Assembly (NCBI GenBank): GCA_017461235.1
Contig: JAFTYU010000032.1
Span: 1 to 42,237 of the forward strand
DNA: 42,237 bases
Source of the DNA: Clostridia bacterium
GTDB taxonomy: Bacteria; Bacillota; Clostridia; Oscillospirales; Acutalibacteraceae
Direction: 5' to 3'
In this document: positions 1 to 8,718 of the stretch, piece by piece
Position numbering within the stretch: position 1 is the first letter of the stretch
Layout of the letters: every line of letters starts with the position of its first letter
Translations under genes and position numbers: made by a program
The notes under the pieces: model-generated
Database searches by the model: none
What the model saw: the letters and a program-made list of their open reading frames with translations, nothing else
What the model was told of the DNA's origin: nothing

Positions 1-7
1 AATGTAC

Positions 8-77
8 ACTCCTTCGTACTTTTTTGTTGCAGTTGGCAGACCGCAACTTCATTATATCACGAAGGAGTTTTCTTTTT
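8..77 (+). terminator. Nested hairpin followed by T-rich tract
   Basis: A perfect 10-base inverted repeat (ACTCCTTCGT at 8-17 and ACGAAGGAGT at 59-68) encloses a smaller stem (GTTGC at 26-30 with GCAAC at 43-47). It is followed at once by TTTCTTTTT. This could be the terminator or 3' end of a gene or small RNA lying left of the window. The large structured loop is unusual for a plain terminator. Confidence 0.5.
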
Positions 78-106
78 GGAATTGTTTCAGCTATATAATT
101 TAATTG

Positions 107-133
107 AACCACGCGTCTAACGCGTGGTTTTAC
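107..133 (+). terminator. Rho-independent terminator
   Basis: A 9-bp stem (AACCACGCG 107-115 with CGCGTGGTT 121-129), a 5-base loop and a short T stretch. It is the second of three hairpins in tandem. Because AA precedes the stem and TTTTA follows, it may act in both directions. Confidence 0.65.
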
Positions 134-143
134 TATACAATTA

Positions 144-179
144 ACCAAGAGCTTTCAGAAGAAGCTCTTGGTCTTTTTT
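144..179 (+). terminator. Rho-independent terminator
   Basis: An 11-bp perfect stem (ACCAAGAGCTT 144-154 with AAGCTCTTGGT 162-172), a 7-base loop and CTTTTTT after it. This is a strong terminator for transcription entering from the left and it insulates the Nudix operon. Confidence 0.8.
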
Positions 180-245
180 GGTAAAATTTGTTTCATTTTA
201 ATGAAAACAACAAAAAACTTTTCTTAATTATAACAAGTTTGTATA

Positions 246-274
246 TTGAAAGTGTCTGAAAAAAGTTTTATAAT
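246..274 (+). promoter_or_regulatory. Sigma-A type promoter of the Nudix operon
   Basis: TTGAAA (246-251), a 17-base spacer and TATAAT (269-274). The predicted start site is near 281, about 35 bases before the first ATG. It lies just after the tandem terminators, so it should drive the four-gene run to 2912. The remaining bases between 180 and 245 are AT-rich and show nothing else I can name. Confidence 0.8.
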
Positions 275-314
275 CAAGAATAGATTTTTACGTTTATTTG
301 TGAGGTTAACTTAA

Positions 315-1064
315 ATGTTAGGTAAATTAATACGGGTTGCGGTTACAGAAGCAGTCGGCACTGCTTTGCCCGACGGTGGCGTTTATAAGCTCAACCACGG
401 CACCCCCATCGGTAAATTCCGCGCAACAGCACCGATAAGCGGTGTTTTTATCCTTGGTATCGACAACCCCGTTAAACACTTTGACGGTCGTGTTATTGCC
501 ATACTTCGTTTTAAAGATACCGGTGAACAAAAACTTATCGCTGCCCCTAAATCAAAGCGTTTCATTGATTGGGAGATTAAAAATCTTATAAAATTTTATA
601 CTATAGGCAGACCTTTTACACTCGAATGTTATTATGAGCGTTCCTGCGGTGCTGTCGTTTACAGAAACATCGGCGGAACTATCCGTTATCTTCTTATTAA
701 AAACAGACGCAGCTCAAACTGGAGCTTCCCGAAAGGTCACGTTGAAGACGGTGAAACTTTGGAAGAAACCGCTATTCGCGAAGTATATGAAGAAGCAGGT
801 ATAAGAATTAAGATTTTTCCCGGTTTTGTGAGCAAATCACAATACACAATACAGAACAGAATTCAAAAAACCGTTCAGATTTTCGCAGCAACGACCGATG
901 ACGAGCAAACAAGAATACAACCGGAAGAAATTGAGGATTACATCTGGTTGCCATTTGAAAGTGCATACAACTGCCTGAAATTTGAAAATGATAAAACAAT
1001 TTTGAAAGATACCCATGAGTTTTTGATTGAAAATAATTATATCAGTGAGGTAAAAAATGGTTGA
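315..1064 (+). CDS. PPase-like domain / Nudix hydrolase fusion
   Basis: 249 aa, ATG start with GAGG (302-305) 9 bases upstream. Residues about 115-235 form a Nudix domain: the full Nudix box G-x5-E-x7-RE-V-x-EE-x-G-I spans residues 141-163, with the REVYEE metal-binding core intact, so hydrolysis of a nucleoside diphosphate-X substrate is likely. Residues 1-95 resemble the short clostridial proteins annotated as inorganic pyrophosphatase (opening MLGK, the ILGxDxPVxxFxGxVIAI segment, a following AAP). In the segment where those proteins carry acidic metal ligands (DGEEQD as I recall it), this one has TAPISG at residues 38-43, so that domain is probably not catalytic. First gene of an operon and overlaps the next gene by 8 bases. 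The substrate cannot be deduced; diadenosine polyphosphates or other signalling nucleotides are possible. Confidence 0.85.
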   Translation: MLGKLIRVAVTEAVGTALPDGGVYKLNHGTPIGKFRATAPISGVFILGIDNPVKHFDGRVIAILRFKDTGEQKLIAAPKSKRFIDWEIKNLIKFYTIGRPFTLECYYERSCGAVVYRNIGGTIRYLLIKNRRSSNWSFPKGHVEDGETLEETAIREVYEEAGIRIKIFPGFVSKSQYTIQNRIQKTVQIFAATTDDEQTRIQPEEIEDYIWLPFESAYNCLKFENDKTILKDTHEFLIENNYISEVKNG

Positions 1065-1548
1065 AAATATTGTAAATGCTTTTGTCGACTTATTAGAAAG
1101 CTATAATATTCCGACGCAGCTTATTCCTTTCATTGTATCTCTTTTTCCTGTTCTTGAACTCCGTGGCGGTATGATAGCCGCACGTGCTTTGAATATTGAA
1201 TTCATTCAGGCTTTTATAATATGTTATCTCGGTAATATGATTCCGATTCCCTTTATATTGCTTTTTATAAGAAAAATCTTCAAGCTAATGCGTAAAGTTA
1301 AATTTTTAGGTAAAATTGTAGACAAACTTGAAGCAAGAGCCGAAAAGAAAAAAGGGACTATTGAAAAATATAAAGAATGGGGACTGCTGATTTTCATAGC
1401 AATCCCGCTCCCGGGTACGGGTGGCTGGACAGGCGCACTAATAGCTGCTATGATGGATTTAAGAATGAAAAAGTGCCTTCCCATTATCGCACTTGGTGTT
1501 CTTATAGCAGGAATCATTATGTCGCTTGTTACTTATGGAATTTTTTGA
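1057..1548 (+). CDS. Small multidrug export-like membrane protein (COG2426 / Sm_multidrug_ex)
   Basis: 163 aa, a compact integral membrane protein with about four hydrophobic segments. The family traits I recognise are the early PVLELRGGMIAA segment, a charged loop rich in Lys/Glu (about residues 85-105), and the segment IPLPGTGGWTGALIA. The family name comes from a weak historical link to drug export; no substrate is established here. The ATG sits within the end of the Nudix gene (8-base overlap) with GAGG upstream, so translation is probably coupled. It has no partner gene that would indicate a specific cargo. Confidence 0.8.
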   Translation: MVENIVNAFVDLLESYNIPTQLIPFIVSLFPVLELRGGMIAARALNIEFIQAFIICYLGNMIPIPFILLFIRKIFKLMRKVKFLGKIVDKLEARAEKKKGTIEKYKEWGLLIFIAIPLPGTGGWTGALIAAMMDLRMKKCLPIIALGVLIAGIIMSLVTYGIF

Positions 1549-1552
1549 AATT

Positions 1553-1577
1553 AACCGCTGTTATTACAGCGGTTTTG
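1553..1577 (+). terminator. Weak hairpin between CDSs (attenuator-like)
   Basis: An 8-bp stem (AACCGCTG 1553-1560 with CAGCGGTT 1567-1574) followed by only TTG. The short T stretch suggests partial termination or an mRNA-stability element between the membrane protein gene and thiN. Confidence 0.45.
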
Positions 1578-1597
1578 TAATATATTTTGGTGATTAA

Positions 1598-2248
1598 ATG
1601 AGAAAATGTTTTATTTTCGGTTCAATGCCCGTTGACAAAATTAGCATTGAACCCGATACTAATGATATTACCATAGCCGCTGATGCAGGTTTAAAAAATG
1701 TTGAAAAACTGAATATAACACCTGATTATATCGTCGGAGATTTCGATTCATTAGAATATGAGCCTGATGGCAGAAATGTCATAAAACATCCTGTAAAAAA
1801 AGATGAAACAGACACTATTCTTGCCGTAGATATAGCCTTTGAAAAAGGTTTTTACAATTTTATTATTTACGGTTGTCTCGGCGGTCGTCTGGACCAGACT
1901 GTTGCAAGCATACAAACTGCTTCATACATAGCAGAAAAAGGCGGAAACAGCGTTTTTATTGACGATGAAACGCATCTGACTGTTTTAAAAAACAGTTCAA
2001 TCCGATTCACAAAAGATAACAAAGGAACAGTTTCGGTTTTCTCTCTTTCCGATAATTCATACGGAATTAATGAAACTAATTTGTTATATGAACTCAAGGA
2101 TGCTGAATTAACATCAGATTATCCCTTGGGTGTCAGTAACGAGTTTATAGAGAAGGCTGCTGAAATATCCGTTGAAAACGGCAAAATCTGCGTCATCTGG
2201 AACGGAAAATATGGTGAATGGGTAATTGGAGGGTACACCAATGATTAA
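1598..2248 (+). CDS. thiN: Thiamine pyrophosphokinase
   Basis: 216 aa, usual size for bacterial ThiN, which transfers pyrophosphate from ATP to thiamine to give thiamine diphosphate in the cytoplasm. Family motifs are in order: GDFDS (residues 47-51), the metal-binding KKDETDT (67-73) and GGRLDQ (95-100), the last being the usual GGRxDH with Gln in place of His. The C-terminal half (about 140-216) is the beta-rich thiamine-binding dimer domain ending in a short GEWV strand. A modest GGTGAT precedes the ATG. In many Firmicutes thiN follows rsgA/rpe; here it sits with a Nudix hydrolase and a HAD phosphatase, all handling phosphate esters or anhydrides. No TPP riboswitch is visible upstream. Confidence 0.92.
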   Translation: MRKCFIFGSMPVDKISIEPDTNDITIAADAGLKNVEKLNITPDYIVGDFDSLEYEPDGRNVIKHPVKKDETDTILAVDIAFEKGFYNFIIYGCLGGRLDQTVASIQTASYIAEKGGNSVFIDDETHLTVLKNSSIRFTKDNKGTVSVFSLSDNSYGINETNLLYELKDAELTSDYPLGVSNEFIEKAAEISVENGKICVIWNGKYGEWVIGGYTND

Positions 2249-2912
2249 CGAAGGAAAAGCTTTAGAAAACATACAAGGTGCTATTTTCGACCTTGACGGT
2301 ACATTGCTCGATTCAATGTATATATGGAGTGAAATCGGGTTAAAGTTCCTGAAAAACGAGGGTGTAACGCCCCCACCCGGTGCATCTGATGAATTTGTTA
2401 AACTGAGTCTTGTACAAGCGGCAGAGTATTATATCAAAAACTACGCTCCCGAAAAAACGGTTATGGATATCGTAAAGAGTATAAATGCACTTGTTCAGGA
2501 TTTCTATTTTGAACAGGTTTTACTTAAACCAGGTGTGCTTGAATTTCTCGAATACCTAAAAAGCAAAAATGTAAAAATGTGTATAGCAACCGCAACCGAT
2601 AAATATATGGTCGAAAAAGCTCTCGAAAGAAACGGTATCCGTGATTATTTCACCGAAATCTTCACCTGCACGAGTGTTGGTGCAGGCAAGGATACTCCTG
2701 TTATTTACGATAAATCATTGGAGCATCTCGGTACACCAAAAGAAAATACATATGTTTTTGAAGATGCTTTGTACGCTATTGAAACTGCCCGCGAAGCCGG
2801 ATACAAAATAGTCGGAATCAGTGATGTTTCCGAAAAAGCTAACCCCAAAACTGTTAAAGCATTATGCGACGTTTACATAAACGATTATTCAGAAATTTAT
2901 AAATTTTTCTGA
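2241..2912 (+). CDS. HAD superfamily phosphatase (beta-phosphoglucomutase/GPP-like)
   Basis: 223 aa. I place the start at ATG 2241, because GGAGGG (2228-2233) lies 7 bases upstream; a TTG at 2226 is in frame but precedes that site. Motif I FDLDGT at residues 16-21 supplies the nucleophile Asp17 and general acid Asp19. Motif II is the ATAT segment near residue 118, and motif IV is the FEDA segment near 177. The helical cap between motifs I and II marks subfamily IA (phosphoglycolate phosphatase/beta-PGM type). It overlaps the end of thiN by 8 bases and is therefore probably co-translated. The substrate is unknown. Confidence 0.88.
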   Translation: MINEGKALENIQGAIFDLDGTLLDSMYIWSEIGLKFLKNEGVTPPPGASDEFVKLSLVQAAEYYIKNYAPEKTVMDIVKSINALVQDFYFEQVLLKPGVLEFLEYLKSKNVKMCIATATDKYMVEKALERNGIRDYFTEIFTCTSVGAGKDTPVIYDKSLEHLGTPKENTYVFEDALYAIETAREAGYKIVGISDVSEKANPKTVKALCDVYINDYSEIYKFF

Positions 2913-2916
2913 TAAA

Positions 2917-2954
2917 AACTCCGCCTGAACCAAAAATTCAAGCGGAGTTTTATT
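2917..2954. terminator. Bidirectional terminator between convergent genes
   Basis: AACTCCGC (2917-2924) pairs with GCGGAGTT (2942-2949), extended by a CTGAA/TTCA inner stem. An A-run precedes the stem and a T-run follows, so it can end both the HAD operon (+) and the ftsH operon (-). Confidence 0.8.
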
Positions 2955-2964
2955 TATTCTTAAA

Positions 2965-4932
2965 TTATTCTTTATTTTCTTCAGAAGCAGTTTCGGTAAA
3001 TTCTTCGTTAATTTCAACACTGTCAGACTCATTTGTGACAACATCATCGTTGATTTCATCAACTTCAACTACATCTTCAGCCGGTGAATAGTTCTCATCC
3101 ATAAGCTTAATAAACTTATCTTTGCCTATTTTTTCTTCTTTAATAAGTGTTTCAGCAATAAGAACAAGTTTGTCATTATGCTCTGTAAGCAAATTGTGAC
3201 AGCGAGTTTCACATTCAGTAACAATGCGTTTTATTTCATCATCAATTTGCTCTGCATATGAATCAGAGAAATTCTTGGATTTTGCGCTTTCCATACCAAG
3301 GAACACTTCGTCATGGTCCTTACCGTAAACAACAGGTCCGAGTTTTTCACTCATACCGTAACGGGTGACCATTGAACGTGCCATATCCGACGCTCTTGAA
3401 ATATCGGAAGACGGGCCCGTGGAAACATCGTCACCGATTATTTTTTCAGCAACACGACCACCCATCAAGGAAACAATTCTGTCAAGCATTTCAGATTTGT
3501 TCATATATGATGAATCTTCGTCAGGTCTGTAAAGTGTGTAACCGCCTGCCATACCGCGCGGAATAATCGAAATCTCATAAACAGGGTCGCAGTTTTCGAG
3601 ATAATATGCTACAACTGCGTGACCTGCCTCGTGATATGCAGTCATCTTCTTTTCTTTTTCGGTATATTTATGTGATTTCTTTTCAGTACCAACTTCAACT
3701 TTAACAACAGCTTCATCAATCTCTGTCATTGTTACGGCTTTTTTATTGCGCTTTGCCGCAAGAAGTGCTGCTTCATTAAGAAGATTTTCAAGATCAGCAC
3801 CAACAAATCCTACAGTACCGTGTGCAACCGTTTTAAGGTCTACGTCAGGTGCAAGGGGTTTGTTCTTAGCATGAACCTTCAATATTTCTTCTCTACCCTT
3901 AAGGTCGGGTCTGCCTACGGTAACCTGACGGTCAAAACGACCGGGACGAAGCAAAGCAGGATCAAGAATGTCGGGACGGTTTGTAGCCGCGATAATAATT
4001 ATACCTTCATTGTTACCGAAGCCGTCCATTTCAACAAGCAACTGGTTAAGGGTCTGCTCACGCTCATCGTGACCACCGCCCATACCTGCGCCACGATGGC
4101 GACCAACGGCATCAATTTCATCAATAAATATAATAGCGGGAGAACTCTTTTTAGCCTGATCGAAAAGGTCACGAACACGAGAAGCGCCGACACCTACATA
4201 CATTTCAACGAAGTCAGAACCAGAAATTGAGAAGAAAGGTACATCCGCCTCGCCTGCCACGGCTCTAGCAAGTAATGTTTTACCGGTACCGGGAGGGCCT
4301 ACTAAAAGAACACCCTTGGGAATCCTTGCTCCGAGTTCAGTAAACTTACGGGGATCTTTGAGAAATTCTACGATTTCCTGAAGCTCTTCCTTTTCTTCGT
4401 CAGCACCTGCAACTTCTTTAAACGTTGTTTTACGTTTTTCATCCTTACCGAATTTAACACGCGCTTTACCAAAACTCATTGCTCTGTTATTTTCGGATGT
4501 TATGGTGTTGTTCATACGCTTCATCAGGATGTATCCGCCAACTGCAAGTACAACAACACCCAGAATTATCGGGATAAGCTGAAGCCAGAAGGAATATGAC
4601 GTACCTGAAACATAGTTGAACTTAACGGGCTTATCGGGATTCTCGCGGTTATATTCAACAATACCATCATGAACATCCTCGAGAAAAAGATTCACATTGG
4701 GAACAGTATATTTTTTGCTTGTACCGTCATCTAATTTGAATTTCAGTGAACCCGAACCGATGTTGAGTTCATATTCTGTTACTTTACCGCTATCAAAGTA
4801 TTCGACAACCTGATAATATTCCAACTTTGAGGTTTTTGTAACTCCCGTTGAATACAAGGAAACAAAAATTATAAGAACGACAGGTATCAGAAAATATGGT
4901 AAAAATGATTTGAATTTTTCGCTGTTTTTTAT
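2965..4932 (-). CDS. ftsH: ATP-dependent zinc metalloprotease FtsH
   Basis: Membrane-anchored AAA+ protease that degrades membrane and regulatory proteins. Numbered from the start I favour (655 aa): TM1 about 10-28, extracytoplasmic domain about 29-115, TM2 about 116-137, Walker A GPPGTGKT 212-219, Walker B IDEID 270-274, zinc motif HEAGH 434-438, then a very acidic C-terminal tail. The start is odd. In frame, the only conventional start near the N-terminus is TTG at 4855-4857, which would delete TM1 and has no ribosome site. Upstream, a full TM1 is encoded back to a stop at 4939-4941, and an AGAGGTGA ribosome site stands 6 bases before an ATA codon (4930-4932) where MKNSEK-like proteins would have ATG. 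I therefore call ATA, or a misread or mutated ATG, as the start. Last gene of the rnj-to-ftsH run, 22 bases after hpt. Confidence 0.9.
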   Translation of the reverse strand: MKNSEKFKSFLPYFLIPVVLIIFVSLYSTGVTKTSKLEYYQVVEYFDSGKVTEYELNIGSGSLKFKLDDGTSKKYTVPNVNLFLEDVHDGIVEYNRENPDKPVKFNYVSGTSYSFWLQLIPIILGVVVLAVGGYILMKRMNNTITSENNRAMSFGKARVKFGKDEKRKTTFKEVAGADEEKEELQEIVEFLKDPRKFTELGARIPKGVLLVGPPGTGKTLLARAVAGEADVPFFSISGSDFVEMYVGVGASRVRDLFDQAKKSSPAIIFIDEIDAVGRHRGAGMGGGHDEREQTLNQLLVEMDGFGNNEGIIIIAATNRPDILDPALLRPGRFDRQVTVGRPDLKGREEILKVHAKNKPLAPDVDLKTVAHGTVGFVGADLENLLNEAALLAAKRNKKAVTMTEIDEAVVKVEVGTEKKSHKYTEKEKKMTAYHEAGHAVVAYYLENCDPVYEISIIPRGMAGGYTLYRPDEDSSYMNKSEMLDRIVSLMGGRVAEKIIGDDVSTGPSSDISRASDMARSMVTRYGMSEKLGPVVYGKDHDEVFLGMESAKSKNFSDSYAEQIDDEIKRIVTECETRCHNLLTEHNDKLVLIAETLIKEEKIGKDKFIKLMDENYSPAEDVVEVDEINDDVVTNESDSVEINEEFTETASEENKE

Positions 4933-4954
4933 GACAGCTCACCTCTCTTTATAT

Positions 4955-5509
4955 TTATTCGGAATAAACAGATTCTTTTAACACACCGATGTAGGGTAAA
5001 TTTCTGTAATATTCATTATAGTCAAGACCGTAACCGACAATAAACTCATTAGGCACGCGTGAACCGATATAATCGGCGTACAAATCAACCTCGCGTCTTT
5101 CGGGTTTATCAAAAAGTGTACAGATTCTGATGCTTTTCGGATTTCTTGCAAGAAGAATTTCACGGATATAATTTAATGTTCTGCCACTATCAAGAATATC
5201 TTCAACAATAAGCAAGTCTTTACCTTCAATTGATTTATCAAGGTCTTTAATAATCTTGACCACACCTGATGATTTTGTACCGGAACCATAACTGGAAACA
5301 GCCATAAAATCAATATTACAGGGTATAGTAATTTCACGCATAAGGTCCGCCATAAAAATAACCGAGCCTTTAAGAATACTTACAAGAAGCAAATCCCTAT
5401 CTTTATATTCTTCACTGATTTTGGCGCCTAAATCTTTAACGATCTTTGAAAGTTCTTCCTGTGAAATAAGAACCTTTTCAATATCCTTAACCATATCATT
5501 ACCAATCAT
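4955..5509 (-). CDS. hpt: Hypoxanthine(-guanine) phosphoribosyltransferase
   Basis: 184 aa. Salvages hypoxanthine and guanine to IMP and GMP using PRPP. The PRPP-binding loop is seen at residues 99-111 ([13 protein letters not shown]), with the SSYG segment at 72-75 and LVSILKGS at 42-49 typical of HPRT. The start is ATG at 5507-5509 with GGGGAG (5516-5521) upstream; an open extension further upstream lies inside tilS and is not protein-like. The first 11 bases overlap the end of tilS, implying translational coupling. The tilS-hpt-ftsH order is widely conserved in Firmicutes. Confidence 0.93.
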   Translation of the reverse strand: MIGNDMVKDIEKVLISQEELSKIVKDLGAKISEEYKDRDLLLVSILKGSVIFMADLMREITIPCNIDFMAVSSYGSGTKSSGVVKIIKDLDKSIEGKDLLIVEDILDSGRTLNYIREILLARNPKSIRICTLFDKPERREVDLYADYIGSRVPNEFIVGYGLDYNEYYRNLPYIGVLKESVYSE

Positions 5510-6866
5510 TATTTTCTCCCCTAACAAAAATAATATTACTTGAATCGGAATCAACACTGCAACGCGTGTCAACACCGAACGAATACACCCACACAATACC
5601 CACATCATCACAGAGAACGGGCAAATTATCGCGTTCTTCCACAGGTATTTCAGCTTCATTGAATAATTTTTTCAAGGTTTTTGTAACCTTACGGTTTTTA
5701 AGCGATATTTTATCCCCTTCGCAACGGGTGCGAAGGAAAATATTGCCTACGATTTTATCACAATCAATTAAATTATCCAATACCCTTTTATTAATTTTTT
5801 CTGAACTTTTTTCATATTGTGCAATTTTCACTCTGTAATCACCGAAAACAACATCCACAGGTGTTTCGGAAATCATAACAGGTTCGAGAAAAGTTCGTTC
5901 TTTATTAATGAAAAATCTAAATTTATTTTTAAGAACTTCTGCAAAAACATTACCGTAAATCTGTATTCTGCCTGTCTGTTTCAGCAGCAAACATATTTCA
6001 TCTATCTTCTTTCTCTCAAGAGTCTTATCTGAATAAACGGAAAACAAAATAACGAGCGCTTCACGGACAATAACAGAATTATACTCAAGAAGTCTGTTAA
6101 CGTCATATGTGCCATCACCATTATCAGCATACTTAATAACTGAAAGCGCTTCATTTTGAATATATACTGTAACCTCACGGGAATTTGAACTGAAATACGT
6201 GAAATTTGAAACTGCTTCCGAGTTAATTTCTTCTAATACTGGTAATATTTTATGACGTATTTTATTTCTCGTATAATCATCACATAAATTTGTACTGTCA
6301 GTCACAAAGGCAAGATTATTTTCCTTACAATAGCCCTCAATTTCATTACGTGTACAATAAATCAGGGGTCTTATTATATTACCCCTTACCGGAGGAATCC
6401 CCCCGCCGCCTTTAATGGTTGAACCCCTTGCGATATTAAATAAAACTGTTTCGGCATTATCATTGGCGTTATGAGCTGTAGCAATTTTTGAATAACAATC
6501 CACCAAACTATAGAAGAAGCGGTATCTCTCATTTCTGCCACAAACCTCAACACTATCGCCACTTTCTTGCGAAAGTTTCAAGCAATCAATATTAAGCAAC
6601 TTGAATTCAACACCAAGGTTTTCACAGAACTCACGGGCAAATTCAGCATCACGCAAGGCTTCATCACCACGAATACCATGATTAACGTGAGCGCCGATGA
6701 TTTCAAAATTCAAATCATTCTTTAATGAGTTGAGAATATGTAATAAACATACAGAATCTGCGCCACCGGAAAACCCTACAACAACCTTTGTGGTTTGCTT
6801 GAGCATTGAGTAATCATCTATAGCTTTTAAAACCTTGCTTTTTATAGCAAGAGTAAAATTATTCAT
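5499..6866 (-). CDS. tilS: tRNA(Ile)-lysidine synthase
   Basis: 455 aa. Converts C34 of the CAU-anticodon tRNA-Ile to lysidine with ATP and lysine, so that AUA is read as isoleucine. The PP-loop SGGADS is at residues 33-38; the HVNHGIRG and [10 protein letters not shown] segments follow as expected, and the C-terminal third is the tRNA-binding TilS_C region ending in a short beta-rich domain. The start is ATG 6864-6866, preceded by GGAG, and overlaps the dnaB stop by 8 bases. The upstream in-frame extension is only dnaB read in another frame. It is of interest that an enzyme for AUA decoding sits two genes before an ftsH that seems to start with AUA, although no causal link is shown. Confidence 0.93.
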   Translation of the reverse strand: MNNFTLAIKSKVLKAIDDYSMLKQTTKVVVGFSGGADSVCLLHILNSLKNDLNFEIIGAHVNHGIRGDEALRDAEFAREFCENLGVEFKLLNIDCLKLSQESGDSVEVCGRNERYRFFYSLVDCYSKIATAHNANDNAETVLFNIARGSTIKGGGGIPPVRGNIIRPLIYCTRNEIEGYCKENNLAFVTDSTNLCDDYTRNKIRHKILPVLEEINSEAVSNFTYFSSNSREVTVYIQNEALSVIKYADNGDGTYDVNRLLEYNSVIVREALVILFSVYSDKTLERKKIDEICLLLKQTGRIQIYGNVFAEVLKNKFRFFINKERTFLEPVMISETPVDVVFGDYRVKIAQYEKSSEKINKRVLDNLIDCDKIVGNIFLRTRCEGDKISLKNRKVTKTLKKLFNEAEIPVEERDNLPVLCDDVGIVWVYSFGVDTRCSVDSDSSNIIFVRGENNDW

Positions 6867-8226
6867 CTCTGTACTCCAAAGTAGAAAAGAGTGTATATTG
6901 AGCGTCCCAATGAAGTTTAACTCTGTCGGTAGGACCATGTCTGTTTTTCGCTATATCCACATCTGCCTGAGTCATATCAATTTCATCCGCATTCTGTGCG
7001 CTGTTTTTATAGTAGCCTTCACGGTACAACATCATAACAATATCAGCATCCTGCTCGATAGAACCCGAGTCACGCAAGTCAGAAAGCATAGGTCTGTTTG
7101 ACGCTTTGCCGTTTTTCTCAGGGCCTCGGGAAAGCTGTGCACATACAACTACGGGAATTTTCAGGTCTTTTGCAAGCATCTTGAGACTACGTGTAATCTC
7201 CGTAACTTCCTGAACGCGGTTCTCCTTCTTCTTTGCGGATTCCATAAGACCAAGGTAATCGATAATTATGCAATCAACGTCCTTTGCTCGTTTAATCTTC
7301 GATTTAATTTCCGGAACGGTAATTGATGCCGTATCATCAAAATAAAGATTGCATTTAGTTAATCTGTCGGTTGCTTCTGCGAGACGAACCCATTCTTCAG
7401 ACGAAATATCACCCGAACGTAATTTATTGGACTCAACTCTTGCTTCTGTTGAAAGAACACGAGCCGCCAACTGTTCATTAGACATTTCCAGGGAAAAGAA
7501 TATAACCTTTTTACCTGTTAATGAAACATTACGTGCAATATTAAGCGCAAAACTTGTTTTACCCATAGCAGGACGCGCACCGATAAGAATCAGGTCGGAA
7601 CGATTAAGTCCGGATGTAATTTCATCAATCTTGGAAAAGCCCATAGGAATACCCTTGAATTCTTCGGCATTTTCAGAGGAAATCTTCACAAGATTGGGAT
7701 AAACTTCCGCAGATATAACGTCGCTCAAGCGTTGAAGCGAGCCGGTAGTTTTACCCTTTCTTATGTCATAGATTTTCTGCTCTGCCGCATCAAGGATTTT
7801 ATCTGCTTCAGCGCCGCCGTCAACTGCAGAATCAATAGTTTCCTTCGAAATAGTGATGAGCGAACGCAAAAAATATTTTTCCTTAACAATTTTGCAGTAA
7901 TTTTCAACGTTAGCCGCAGAAGGAACGATCTGAGCGAGCTGGAAGAGATAGTTTTTACCGTTCTCTTTATCATAAGTGCTGTCTGAACTGAGTTTATCAA
8001 GAATAGTCAATGCATCAATTCTTGAACCGAGAGTATCAAGAATAACTATTGCTTCCATTATGGATTTATGTTGCGGCAGATAAAAATAATCGGGCTTGAT
8101 GTGAGAAAGAACTACGCTTACACACTCCGGATTAATTAAAACCGAACCGATTACAGCCTGCTCAGTTTCAAGACTGTACGGTAGATTAATATTATCAAAA
8201 GTCTGAAGACTGTTATTTTCAGCCAT
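6859..8226 (-). CDS. dnaB: Replicative DNA helicase DnaB
   Basis: 455 aa, typical length. The N-terminal helical domain (about 12-115) begins with the usual LPYSLETEQAVIG; a linker helix (about 140-160) leads to the RecA-like ATPase domain, Walker A GARPAMGKTS at residues 216-225, Walker B around IIIDYLGLM, and the late DLRDSGSIEQDAD segment. It unwinds DNA at the replication fork as a hexameric ring. ATG with AAAGGA upstream. The order gdpP-rplI-dnaB is conserved in Firmicutes. There is no intein or insertion. Confidence 0.96.
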   Translation of the reverse strand: MAENNSLQTFDNINLPYSLETEQAVIGSVLINPECVSVVLSHIKPDYFYLPQHKSIMEAIVILDTLGSRIDALTILDKLSSDSTYDKENGKNYLFQLAQIVPSAANVENYCKIVKEKYFLRSLITISKETIDSAVDGGAEADKILDAAEQKIYDIRKGKTTGSLQRLSDVISAEVYPNLVKISSENAEEFKGIPMGFSKIDEITSGLNRSDLILIGARPAMGKTSFALNIARNVSLTGKKVIFFSLEMSNEQLAARVLSTEARVESNKLRSGDISSEEWVRLAEATDRLTKCNLYFDDTASITVPEIKSKIKRAKDVDCIIIDYLGLMESAKKKENRVQEVTEITRSLKMLAKDLKIPVVVCAQLSRGPEKNGKASNRPMLSDLRDSGSIEQDADIVMMLYREGYYKNSAQNADEIDMTQADVDIAKNRHGPTDRVKLHWDAQYTLFSTLEYRDE

Positions 8227-8252
8227 ATCTATATTCCTTTCAGAATAATTTA

Positions 8253-8696
8253 TTATTCTTCAATAACCTGAACCTTAAAATCTGCGGTTACCTGCGGATG
8301 AAGTCTGACCTGCGCATTATAAGTGCCGAAAGCCTTGATATCATCAACGGTAATTTTACGTTTATCAACTTTTACCGAAAATTTTGTTGTAACAAGTGTT
8401 GCAATTTCCTTTGCGGTGACTGAACCGAACAGCTTGCCGTTAGCGCCACCCTTGGCTTTAATAACAACAGTTTGTCCGTTAATTTTCTGTGCAAAATTTT
8501 TAGCTGCCTTTAATTCTTCGTCTGCCTTGAATTTTTCGGATGATTCTTTGTTCTTTAATTCAGACATAAGCTGAGCGTTCATTTCTGCGGCAAGACCTCT
8601 GGGGAAAAGAAAGTTGCGAGCATATCCTTCGGAAACACTTACTTTTTCACCTTTTTTGCCTAAACCCTTAACATCATTTTTTAATAAAACTTCCAT
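8253..8696 (-). CDS. rplI: 50S ribosomal protein L9
   Basis: 147 aa, normal size. The N-terminal domain begins [16 protein letters not shown] with the conserved [16 protein letters not shown] stretch at about 22-37, then a long charged helix (40-78) and a C-terminal rRNA-binding domain with [15 protein letters not shown] precedes the ATG. It is 22 bases downstream of gdpP and 26 upstream of dnaB. Confidence 0.97.
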   Translation of the reverse strand: MEVLLKNDVKGLGKKGEKVSVSEGYARNFLFPRGLAAEMNAQLMSELKNKESSEKFKADEELKAAKNFAQKINGQTVVIKAKGGANGKLFGSVTAKEIATLVTTKFSVKVDKRKITVDDIKAFGTYNAQVRLHPQVTADFKVQVIEE

Positions 8697-8718
8697 TATT
8701 GTTACCTCCGATTGAAAG

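Noticed and set aside
1598-2248. TPP riboswitch upstream of thiN
   Set aside because: The 49-base gap before thiN holds only a short hairpin and lacks the conserved CUGAGA and ACCUGAUCUGG-type elements.
3820-4230. 136-codon open frame on the plus strand
   Set aside because: It is antisense to the AAA+ core of ftsH, has no ribosome site and encodes no recognisable protein.
5510-5659. 50-residue N-terminal extension of Hpt
   Set aside because: It lies within tilS in another frame. The GGGGAG site and the family length both support ATG 5507-5509.
4930-8226. Direct functional link between tilS (AUA decoding) and the ftsH ATA start
   Set aside because: tilS-hpt-ftsH is an old conserved order, and initiation uses initiator tRNA, not the lysidine-modified tRNA, so the coincidence is not evidence of a mechanism.
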